A stretch of 6,054 nucleotides of DNA from an uncultured Porphyromonas sp. (lineage in GTDB: Bacteria > Bacteroidota > Bacteroidia > Bacteroidales > Porphyromonadaceae), in contig USJF01000084.1 of the NCBI GenBank assembly GCA_900554935.1, forward strand, positions 1-6,054, written 5' to 3'. A program made the translations under genes and the position numbers. The notes under the pieces are model-generated. The model made no database searches and was not told where the DNA came from. It saw nothing but the letters and a program-made list of their open reading frames with translations. Below, in pieces: positions 1-5,873 of the stretch; the stretch's first letter is position 1; each line of letters begins with the position of its first letter.

Positions 1-55
1 TTCAGTACGAAAATGGCTATTAGGCTGTTTTACCCACCATTTTGACCTATACGCC
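1..55 (+). mobile_element. Right end of an IS copy lying mostly outside the window
   Basis: These 55 bases are identical to 2802-2856, the right end of the complete IS further along. They include the 20-base terminal repeat ACCCACCATTTTGACCTATA at 32-51, in the right-end orientation (outer tip TATA facing right). After base 55 the two copies diverge, as expected at the edge of a mobile element. The body of this copy would lie left of base 1, so I cannot tell whether it is a full IS, a fragment or a solo end. The orientation is the same as that of the 1523-2852 element. Confidence 0.75.
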
Positions 56-72
56 TCTTTTTATTACCTTTG
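41..72 (+). promoter_or_regulatory. Bacteroides-type promoter for the lipoprotein gene, partly made of IS end
   Basis: TACCTTTG at 65-72 fits the Bacteroidota -7 consensus TAnnTTTG. A TTTG at 41-44 serves as the -33 box, with a 20-base spacer, within the usual range. The -33 box lies inside the IS terminal repeat (32-51) and the -7 box lies outside it, so this would be a hybrid promoter created by the IS insertion. Transcription would start near 79, giving a leader of about 67 bases before the ATG at 146. Based on motif matching only. Confidence 0.6.
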
Positions 73-145
73 TAACGTGGTTATTGAGTTGCAATACAGG
101 TTGCATAGATAGCCGATTACCTATCCTATTCATTTCGTTATTATT

Positions 146-1456
146 ATGAAACTGGCATATAACTTATCGATCCTGATCGGGCTTATGATGCTTCTCTCAG
201 GCTGTGGCTTGATGAAGCTCTTCACCTCGGAGCCAAGGGATGTCTGCAAGGCGCAATTGGAGACCAAGGAAGGAGCTACCTACACAGGGTATCTTAGGAT
301 GCCTATGTCGGGGGACAAGGAGCTCAAGCTCTTCGATGACCTCGCCCTCGCCCATTCAGCCGGCACCTTCAAGTCCGAGGACCTGAAAGGCATCGAGCTA
401 AGCAACCCCAAGAAACCGGACTCGAGCTATCGCTTTGAGTACAAAAAGTTCTCCACCTTCCTGCAACGCAATGCCGCATGGATGACTCTCGTAGATAGGG
501 GACCTGAGCTTACGGCCTACCTCCTGGCCTCTTCGTACAAGATTGATGAGAATGGGGACATCTTCTTCATCGGCAACGAGCAGCGGATCATACGTAGTGG
601 AGGAAGTATGGCTGTGGTAAAGCCCAGCTTCCCACTATTCTTGGAGAAACGCGGAGGTATCCTAAGAAAGGTTGCTCTGGTACACGGGATCAACTATGAA
701 GGATCTCAGTTTAGAGGCGGAGTGGTCAGATTCCTTGCCGATGATCCGGAGCTCTGTAGCTATGTGAGAGGACTGAAGTGGGAGTTTGAGGACATAGATA
801 AGGTGGTGAAGTACTACGATCCTCACCGCAAGGGTGAGCTGGTCATTAAGGATGACCGGGGTCAAGTCCTCGCTCTGCCACCACATAAGATGGTCACGGG
901 TGCGCTGTCAGGCGAGCTTATCTACACTGCGGATCTGGCTAAAAACCTAACGCCACACTTTGGGATGGCCTCCTACCTCGGGCTCCGCTCATCCCTCGGG
1001 ACGTACTTCACTTATGGCGGGTCTTTAGGGTTCAATCAGCCCTGCCTCGTGGATGATACGGCACTGATAACGGAGGATCCGAGCTTCTTGTTGAAAGATC
1101 GCAAGGAAGTGGAGGTACCTCAGGAGTTCATCAAGCGAGTGACCCTTTTTAGCTTCAATGCTTTTGCGGGTCTGCAGGTGCCGCTTGACCTAAAGTCTGT
1201 ATATGTCATTCCTTCCCTGAGTGGATGTGTTACCGGTGACCTTCACTCCGACTACAGCCTGATCAGTGCTGGACCGCTCGTAAGGTGCGACTTTGGCATC
1301 CCCTTGAAGTATGGGAATATGCTCTTCTTCGGTGCCGGATACAAGTATGGCTTCCCCATCAAGGATGCAGATGAGATGGCAGCTGACAACTACAAGAATG
1401 TGACCCCTTATGGTCAGTCTCATACCGTCTTTCTGTCCATCGGTTATATGTATTGA
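146..1456 (+). CDS. Uncharacterised lipoprotein with beta-rich, barrel-like C-terminus
   Basis: This 436-residue protein has a type II signal peptide: Lys2, a hydrophobic stretch at 5-18 and the lipobox LLSGC with the lipidated Cys at 20. It is therefore predicted to be anchored to a membrane, probably the outer membrane. Residues 35-100 look like a small beta domain (a segment of the form QLETKEGATYTGYL, then a DLKGIEL stretch). Residues 161-226 (FPLFLEKRGG..., DDPELCSYVRGL, DKVVKYYDPH) resemble a segment I know from many uncharacterised secreted Bacteroidota proteins. From about 265 to the end, short alternating Gly/aromatic strands and a final SIGYMY resemble an outer-membrane beta-barrel. 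No enzyme motif is visible. The ATG at 146 is the start because it immediately precedes the signal peptide; there is no Shine-Dalgarno sequence, which is normal in this phylum. It is a single-gene unit, with a promoter upstream and a hairpin after the stop, lying between two IS ends. Function unknown. Confidence 0.85.
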   Translation: MKLAYNLSILIGLMMLLSGCGLMKLFTSEPRDVCKAQLETKEGATYTGYLRMPMSGDKELKLFDDLALAHSAGTFKSEDLKGIELSNPKKPDSSYRFEYKKFSTFLQRNAAWMTLVDRGPELTAYLLASSYKIDENGDIFFIGNEQRIIRSGGSMAVVKPSFPLFLEKRGGILRKVALVHGINYEGSQFRGGVVRFLADDPELCSYVRGLKWEFEDIDKVVKYYDPHRKGELVIKDDRGQVLALPPHKMVTGALSGELIYTADLAKNLTPHFGMASYLGLRSSLGTYFTYGGSLGFNQPCLVDDTALITEDPSFLLKDRKEVEVPQEFIKRVTLFSFNAFAGLQVPLDLKSVYVIPSLSGCVTGDLHSDYSLISAGPLVRCDFGIPLKYGNMLFFGAGYKYGFPIKDADEMAADNYKNVTPYGQSHTVFLSIGYMY

Positions 1457-1473
1457 CCCGTAGATCTTCCTTA

Positions 1474-1512
1474 AATAAGGGAGCGAAAGAGATTCTCTTT
1501 CGCTCCCTTATT
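1474..1512. terminator. Strong hairpin, likely bidirectional terminator
   Basis: A perfect 18-bp stem, AATAAGGGAGCGAAAGAG at 1474-1491 pairing with 1495-1512, closes a 3-base loop (ATT). It starts 17 bases after the lipoprotein stop and is followed by an AT-rich run rather than a clean U tract. It should end the lipoprotein transcript and also block transcription coming leftward from the IS. It ends 10 bases before the outer left repeat of the IS. Confidence 0.85.
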
Positions 1513-1522
1513 ATTATAGACT

Positions 1523-1542
1523 TATAGGTCAAAATGGTGGGT
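1523..1542 (+). repeat. Outer left terminal inverted repeat of the IS
   Basis: TATAGGTCAAAATGGTGGGT is the exact complement of 2833-2852 and of 32-51. Read on the minus strand it contains TTTTGACC pointing out toward the lipoprotein gene, but no TAnnTTTG follows and the hairpin at 1474-1512 would block any read-out. Confidence 0.85.
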
Positions 1543-1624
1543 GAGTTAAAGGTCTTTTCTAGGTATAGAGAGACATATAAGGGTTTGAAAAGCTTTGAAG
1601 TGTTAAAAGTGAGCCAACGCGAAT

Positions 1625-1647
1625 GTATAGGTCAAAACGGTGGGTGA
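1625..1647 (+). repeat. Inner left repeat of the IS
   Basis: A second left-end copy, 103 bases (start to start) inside the outer one. It pairs with 2779-2801 at 21 of 23 positions, the differences being at the 14th and 21st bases. It differs from the outer repeat by one base, T to C at the 14th position. It could be a second transposase-binding site or the true IS end. Confidence 0.8.
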
Positions 1648-1674
1648 TACAGGGGGATAAGCCAGTGTTTATCG

Positions 1675-1682
1675 TATCTTTG
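1675..1682 (+). promoter_or_regulatory. -7 box of the transposase promoter
   Basis: TATCTTTG matches TAnnTTTG exactly and lies 21 bases before the ATG at 1704, a natural distance for a short leader. No TTTG is seen about 20 bases upstream, so the promoter looks weak at the -33 position. It is inside the IS and would travel with it. Confidence 0.5.
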
Positions 1683-1703
1683 AGCATTTGAAAAGGCGAA
1701 AAA

Positions 1704-1748
1704 ATGAACCAAAAAATGTCCGAAGTGTGGGAGCCTCAGTGTGATTAG
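1704..1748 (+). other. Frameshifted 5' end of the transposase gene (A6 run at 1711-1716)
   Basis: ATG 1704 opens a 14-codon frame, MNQKMSEVWEPQCD, that stops at TAG 1746-1748. The downstream transposase frame, read back through the GTG at 1741, continues as KKCPKCGSLS to just after a TGA at 1705-1707 and contains no ATG. With one A fewer in the run at 1711-1716, ATG 1704 would read MNQKCPKCGSLS straight into the transposase and complete its zinc ribbon. So either the gene carries a one-base insertion, or it needs a +1 ribosomal shift or transcript slippage, or the base call is wrong. Confidence 0.8.
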
Positions 1749-2676
1749 TCATGGACGCAGGGGTACACACAAGAGATATTTGTGCAAGAACTGTGGCTCA
1801 TCGTTCACAGGAAAAAGGCACATAAGTAAGGAGCAGATATGGGACTTGTACCAGAGTGGCTTATCGCAGGCTAAAATCGCGGAAGCACTTGGAGTAAGTC
1901 CGAGCACGATAAAACGGAGACTTCAGGAGGTCTCAGTTGACTTTAAGACGCCCATATTAAGCGAGGGAGTTATTCACATAGATGCGACGTATTGGGGTAG
2001 AAACCAAGGACTAATCGTTGCGTTGGACGATAAAAGTGGTTGCGTACTCTATCGGGAGTGGATCTCTCACGAAAGCAAAGTGGACTACGCAACAGCCCTT
2101 AAAAAGATAGAGGAAGGGGGCTATAAGATATTGGCAGTGGTAACTGATGGAGGAGTCGGTCTTGACGTGGCACTGAAGCATTTTCCCACACAAATGTGCC
2201 AGTATCACTTTATCGCAATCGTCCGACGAAAACTTACTCTTCGACCCAAACTACCGGCGTCTCAAGAGCTTCTGGCACTTGCTATGAGTGTAGGAAAGAT
2301 GTCCCATATCACATTCTGCTCGCAGCTCAAAAAGTGGGAGACCAAGTGGGATACTTTTCTCAAGGAGAAGACCATAAATGATGAAAACGGCAAATGGCAA
2401 TACACGCACAAATCACTTAGATCAGCCCACTTTTCCTTTCGTCAATACCTCCCTACACTCTTTACTTACGAGGAACATCCGGATATACAGATCCCTAAAA
2501 CCAATAACGCCATTGAAGGGCTATTTACTGCACTCAAAAGCCGTCTTAGAGCGCATAATGGAATGTCCCAAGCTCACAAGAAACGATTCGTGGATGGGTT
2601 TTTAGGCATAGGGATATCGCCCAGTTTACATCCAAAAAAGAGGAGGGGCAATAGTACCCCTCCCCTGTCAGTGTAA
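1741..2676 (+). CDS. DDE transposase, IS256-type with N-terminal zinc ribbon (start frameshifted)
   Basis: This transposase should cut and rejoin the IS ends. Numbering from the GTG at 1741 (311 residues), residues 15-18 (CKNC) are the second half of a zinc ribbon whose first half, CPKC, is encoded just upstream at 1717-1728. A helix-turn-helix fits residues 39-61 (SGLSQAKIAEALGVSPSTIK). The catalytic triad of the IS256/MULE RNase-H fold is visible: Asp81 (IHIDATYWG), Asp136 (VVTDGGVG) and Glu259 (NNAIEGLF), with the associated C-x2-H at 153-156. The C-terminus appears complete. The GTG start is only the first start codon in this frame; the natural product probably starts at ATG 1704 after a frame change and would be about 323 residues. 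From 1741 alone, the zinc ribbon would be broken and DNA binding probably lost. I recall a database family, IS256 family transposase, variant Zn-binding type, that fits. Family confidence is high; activity is doubtful. Confidence 0.85.
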   Translation: MISHGRRGTHKRYLCKNCGSSFTGKRHISKEQIWDLYQSGLSQAKIAEALGVSPSTIKRRLQEVSVDFKTPILSEGVIHIDATYWGRNQGLIVALDDKSGCVLYREWISHESKVDYATALKKIEEGGYKILAVVTDGGVGLDVALKHFPTQMCQYHFIAIVRRKLTLRPKLPASQELLALAMSVGKMSHITFCSQLKKWETKWDTFLKEKTINDENGKWQYTHKSLRSAHFSFRQYLPTLFTYEEHPDIQIPKTNNAIEGLFTALKSRLRAHNGMSQAHKKRFVDGFLGIGISPSLHPKKRRGNSTPPLSV

Positions 2677-2680
2677 ACTG
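2622..2680 (+). terminator. Nested inverted repeat overlapping the transposase stop
   Basis: An inner GC-rich stem (GGAGGGG 2642-2648 with CCCCTCC 2657-2663, 8-base loop) sits within an outer 9-bp pair (CAGTTTACA 2622-2630 with TGTAAACTG 2672-2680). The stop codon TAA (2674-2676) is inside the outer right arm. No T run follows, so it may act as a terminator, a block to read-in, or mRNA 3' protection. Confidence 0.45.
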
Positions 2681-2778
2681 TTCTGACTCCATTGACCGTA
2701 TCCCTCACCGGTTGCACCCCTGCAGAGCCGGCTACGTTTCAGGTCAACGAACAAAGGTATCTGTTTTTTTCTTCTACT

Positions 2779-2801
2779 TCGCCCACCATTTTGACCTATA
2801 C
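2779..2801 (-). repeat. Inner right repeat of the IS
   Basis: Complement of 1625-1647 at 21 of 23 positions. It lies 52-54 bases inside the outer right repeat. The 102 bases between the transposase stop and this repeat hold no gene. Confidence 0.8.
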
Positions 2802-2832
2802 TTCAGTACGAAAATGGCTATTAGGCTGTTTT

Positions 2833-2852
2833 ACCCACCATTTTGACCTATA
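2833..2852 (-). repeat. Outer right terminal inverted repeat of the IS
   Basis: ACCCACCATTTTGACCTATA is an exact complement of 1523-1542 and an exact copy of 32-51. It carries an outward TTTTGACC, but unlike the copy at 32-51 no TAnnTTTG follows at a working distance, so no hybrid promoter is formed here. Confidence 0.85.
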
Positions 2853-2898
2853 CGCCGATTTTTCTAATGCGTAACCCCTCTGTATATCGGCTACTGTC

Positions 2899-3013
2899 GA
2901 GTTTGTAACTCAGCGATCGAGGAGTTTGTAACTCAGCGATCGAGGAGTTTGTAACTCAGTGAATGTGGAGTTTGTAACTCAGTGATCGTGGAGTTTGTAA
3001 CTCGGCCATCGCT
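2899..3013. repeat. Five tandem 23-bp repeats with a palindromic core
   Basis: Units start at 2899, 2922, 2945, 2968 and 2991. The first 13 bases, GAGTTTGTAACTC, are identical in all five units and form an inverted repeat (GAGTT-TGT-AACTC). The 10-base linkers vary: AGCGATCGAG twice, then AGTGAATGTG, AGTGATCGTG and GGCCATCGCT. The first two units are identical over all 23 bases. A fixed core with drifting linkers suggests that the palindrome is what matters, as a protein-binding site or a small RNA stem. The array lies between the IS right end and the receptor gene, ending 154 bases before the receptor ATG. Its function is unknown. Confidence 0.9.
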
Positions 3014-3167
3014 TCGGTTTATGGAGGGTGTAGCTCACTTGAGGAGACCCTCGTAGAGGTGCTTTACTTGCGGAGAAGTAAGGGTATCCTTAAACTTTCG
3101 TGATGCACTGGCATCCAAAGGCTACTCAAGCAAGTACCAACAATTAACTACAGCAAAATCTGAGGTG
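3014..3167 (+). other. Leader region of the receptor gene, no gene seen
   Basis: No coding region, RNA gene or exact TAnnTTTG box is visible here. Weak structure only: a 6-bp stem (TTACTT 3064-3069 with AAGTAA 3076-3081). The receptor promoter should lie here or in the repeat array, but I cannot place it. The receptor frame stays open back to a TAG at 3054-3056, but without an ATG. Confidence 0.5.
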
Positions 3168-5873
3168 ATGAGGAGGTGGATATGGATCATGGGGGCTCTG
3201 CTGATGTCGATGGTGGCGTCGGCACAGCAAAAACACTATTCTATTAAGGGCGTCGTATATGAAGAGAGCACGAAGGAGGCGATAGTAGGAGCGGGAGTTA
3301 GGCTTTTGCAGCAGTCCGACTCGCTCTATGTATCTGGTATTTCTACCAGTACCAAAGGTCAGTTTGCACTTGCAAATATAGCCCCTGGCAAGTACCTTCT
3401 GCACATCAGCTTTTTGGGCTTGGAGCCACTCTACAAAGAGGTGGAGGTGGTGAATAAGAGTGTGGACTTAGGGCCGATTTACCTCTCTGAGGCGGTGACA
3501 AGGCTTGGGGTACTTGAGGTGACAGGGCAGGCAACGCCGATGACGGTGAAGCAAGATACTATCCAATTTAATGCGGCTGCCTTTAGGATGCGTCAGGGGG
3601 CCAGCTTGGAGGAGTTGCTCCGGCGTATCCCAGGCATGGCGATCGATGATGATGGCAATATCACCTACAATGGCGAAGCGATAGAGCATATTGAGATGGA
3701 TGGGCGTACTTTCTTTGGGAAGGATCCTCAGATGGCTACGAAAAACCTCCCCTCCGATATGATTAAGAATGTGCAGGTGGTGGATAAAAAGTCGGATGAA
3801 ACGCGCCTTACTGGCATGAATGATGGGGAGAAAATCAAGGTGCTCAATCTGGAGATCAAGGAGGATAAGAAGCGAGGTGTGATCGCTAATCTATCGGGCG
3901 GATATGGTACTCAGCAGCGGTATACCTCCAATGTACTGCTCAATTTATTTGATCACGATGCTCGCTATACGATCATTGGTGAGCTCAATAATGTCGATGG
4001 TGTGCGTAGGGGCAGAGGGGAGGAGACGACGCGTAGAATCGGTGGTAATTATGATGACCTTTTGCTCAATAAAACGCTCAAGGTGACGGCAGAGGCCTTT
4101 TTCAATAGTAGTGATTACTCAGTGGTCGGTAAGACGAGGACTACTCAATTGCTGGGCGGTGAGAAGGCCAATAACGAGGTAAATCACTTTCAAAACTTCC
4201 GGCGGAGTGAGGGGGGCAATCTCAATGGTCGTATGGAGTGGACTCCGAGCGAAGCTACGATGCTTGTCTTTGAGCCGTCGTTTCAATATAATTGGCAGCG
4301 ATTGAATAATAGCTCTCAATTCCAGACAACAAGTCGCCAAGGGGCTGCGATCAATGACGGAGAGTCGGAGCGGACCAATCGCGATAAGTCTTATGAGGCG
4401 AGTGGCGATCTCCACTTTCGCCATACTTTTAATGAGCTAGGTCGCAATATCTATGGCCGGCTCTCGTACCAGTTCAATGGCTCGAATGGCGCTGGGCTTC
4501 AACTCTCTAAGACCTCTTTTCGGCAGACCAATAAGGTGGATCAGCGTGATCAGCGACTCTCTTCTTTCGATCGTGGGGCTTCGGGACGCTTCCGTATCGC
4601 CTATCTTGAACCCTTTAGTAAGACGTGGGCCCTTCAATTGATGTATGATGCTAACTTCGGGCGAAGGGAGAATGACCAATCGACCTTCAATAAGGATGCA
4701 ACTGGGGAATATAGTGTGCTGGATCGGATCTACTCGAGAGGCTCCAAGAATAGTTACTTTACCCATCGGATGCAGGCACGTTTGCGCTACAAGCTGGCCA
4801 ATAAAAGTTTTCTTTATGCCGGTGTATCGGTCAATCCGAGTACTACGCACACCATCTCTACGCAGGGGGGTGAGGTGACTTTTGACAAGCAACGGACGGT
4901 GTGGAACTATGCGCCTATCGCTATTCTGGAGTGCCGGCCTTCGGACTCTCTGCAGGTCAATATCAAGTATAGTGGTCGTACAAGGCAACCATCAATGAGT
5001 CAGCTCAATCCTGCGATAGTAATTATCTCTCCGCTAGCGCAAGTGCAGGGTAATCCGGAGTTGCTCCCCTCTTTTTCGCATAGTGTTTGGGCGAGTTTCA
5101 ACTTCAATAGACCGATGGCGCGACAAAGCCTCAATATGATGTGGGGATGGGATCTCACGAATAATGCGGTGGCACCGATACAGAAGATCGACCCAAGCAC
5201 TGGGGTGCGACTGACGGGCTACCAAAATATCAGTGGCAATCAATCGCTTTATGGTGGGTTTATGCTGAGCTTACCGATTGGTGGTCCTTCCTCTAAGTGG
5301 ACCAGCTTTACTTTCGGAAGGATGAGCTATTCGCGTAATAAGGGTTTTGTGAATGAAGTACTGAATAGATCTGATGTGTGGCGACCTAATCTCTCGCAGA
5401 GAATTACCTGGAGTGGCTCGTGGCTCCAAGCTACATTGGGTGGCTTTGGGATGATGCAACAGGCAAAGAATAGTATCGCTACGGAGATGGATAGCCATAC
5501 GTGGGATTACAATACTTATGGTGAGGCTGTGGTCACTCTACCTTTTGGGGTATCTTTGACCTCTAAACTCACCTACCAGAATGCTTCGGGCTATCAGGAT
5601 CAATTGAGGCGCAACTTCTGGTTGCTCGATGCCTCGGTCAGTTGGTCTTTCTTGAAGGAGCAGCGGGGCACGCTACAGTTATCTGGCTATGACCTACTAC
5701 AGCAACGCACCACTTTTATGAGGCAATTTGCGCTAGATCGCATTACTGATACTGAGGTCAATGGGATTACCTCTTACGTGATGCTTACTTTCAGCTATCG
5801 CTTTAATAATATGGGGAGTGGGGTGAAGGCTAGTGAGATGAAGCAACAAGGTAGGAGGTATCGGAGAAGGTAG
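3168..5873 (+). CDS. TonB-dependent-receptor-like outer-membrane beta-barrel protein
   Basis: This is a 901-residue outer-membrane protein, presumably a gated channel or receptor; its ligand is unknown. Residues 1-19 are a signal peptide (MRRW, hydrophobic core, cut after VASA). Residues about 25-104 form a carboxypeptidase-regulatory-like beta domain (IKGVVYEESTKEAIVGAGV, then GQFALANIAPGKYLLHISF). Residues about 110-230 resemble a TonB-receptor plug (LEELLRRIPG, then EMDGRTFFGKDP, NLPSDMIKNVQVVDKKSDE). The rest, from GVIANLSGGYGTQQRY on, is a long series of amphipathic strands of the barrel family I know as OMP_b-brl_3, ending near SYVMLTFSYRFN, followed by a 20-odd-residue basic tail (ending GRRYRRR). 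The length is normal for the family. I chose ATG 3168 over the GTG directly before it (3165) and over ATG 3189, because 3168 keeps the RR-containing n-region. No SusD-type partner gene follows, so this is not a classical SusCD glycan system. Asn codons favour AAT more than in the lipoprotein gene. Confidence 0.9.
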   Translation: MRRWIWIMGALLMSMVASAQQKHYSIKGVVYEESTKEAIVGAGVRLLQQSDSLYVSGISTSTKGQFALANIAPGKYLLHISFLGLEPLYKEVEVVNKSVDLGPIYLSEAVTRLGVLEVTGQATPMTVKQDTIQFNAAAFRMRQGASLEELLRRIPGMAIDDDGNITYNGEAIEHIEMDGRTFFGKDPQMATKNLPSDMIKNVQVVDKKSDETRLTGMNDGEKIKVLNLEIKEDKKRGVIANLSGGYGTQQRYTSNVLLNLFDHDARYTIIGELNNVDGVRRGRGEETTRRIGGNYDDLLLNKTLKVTAEAFFNSSDYSVVGKTRTTQLLGGEKANNEVNHFQNFRRSEGGNLNGRMEWTPSEATMLVFEPSFQYNWQRLNNSSQFQTTSRQGAAINDGESERTNRDKSYEASGDLHFRHTFNELGRNIYGRLSYQFNGSNGAGLQLSKTSFRQTNKVDQRDQRLSSFDRGASGRFRIAYLEPFSKTWALQLMYDANFGRRENDQSTFNKDATGEYSVLDRIYSRGSKNSYFTHRMQARLRYKLANKSFLYAGVSVNPSTTHTISTQGGEVTFDKQRTVWNYAPIAILECRPSDSLQVNIKYSGRTRQPSMSQLNPAIVIISPLAQVQGNPELLPSFSHSVWASFNFNRPMARQSLNMMWGWDLTNNAVAPIQKIDPSTGVRLTGYQNISGNQSLYGGFMLSLPIGGPSSKWTSFTFGRMSYSRNKGFVNEVLNRSDVWRPNLSQRITWSGSWLQATLGGFGMMQQAKNSIATEMDSHTWDYNTYGEAVVTLPFGVSLTSKLTYQNASGYQDQLRRNFWLLDASVSWSFLKEQRGTLQLSGYDLLQQRTTFMRQFALDRITDTEVNGITSYVMLTFSYRFNNMGSGVKASEMKQQGRRYRRR

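Larger units (their letters stand above)
1523..2852 (+). mobile_element. IS256-type (zinc-ribbon variant) insertion sequence, about 1.33 kb
   Basis: The outer ends are perfect 20-bp inverted repeats (TATAGGTCAAAATGGTGGGT at 1523-1542 and its complement at 2833-2852). An inner, slightly diverged pair lies at 1625-1647 and 2779-2801. A single transposase gene sits between them. The outer boundary is supported by the partial copy at 1-55, which ends at the same point and shares the 32 bases inside the outer right repeat. The alternative is a 1.18-kb IS (1625-2801) nested in an older, related repeat. I looked for an 8-9 bp target duplication at both pairs of borders and found none, so boundaries are good to a few bases only. 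The transposase start is frameshifted, so the element may be inactive. Confidence 0.8.

Noticed and set aside
2752..2759. Minus-strand TAnnTTTG box inside the IS that could make an antisense RNA to the transposase
   Set aside because: The match TACCTTTG is exact but no TTTG lies at the right distance upstream on that strand, so it is probably chance.
1619..2809. Target-site duplication around the inner IS ends
   Set aside because: The flanks ACGCGAAT and TTCAGTAC do not match, and the outer borders show no duplication either.
2899..3013. CRISPR array
   Set aside because: The repeat core is only 13 bases and the linkers are 10 bases, two of them identical. This is far too short for CRISPR repeats and spacers, and no cas gene is near.
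3021..3095. tRNA-like GTGTAGCTCA motif
   Set aside because: The D-arm partner, anticodon arm and TTCGA-type T loop are missing, so no cloverleaf forms.
3057..3167. N-terminal extension of the receptor gene
   Set aside because: The frame is open for 37 codons upstream but has no ATG. It would place the clear signal peptide in the interior of the protein.
3171..3189. AGGAGG followed by ATG 3189 as the true receptor start
   Set aside because: The spacing is long (12 bases) and the start would remove the basic n-region of the signal peptide. Shine-Dalgarno sites are a poor guide in this phylum.
4437..4988. 183-codon open frame on the minus strand
   Set aside because: It lies wholly within the receptor gene, and its protein is rich in Arg, Pro and Ile with no recognisable domain. 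It is a shadow of the coding strand.
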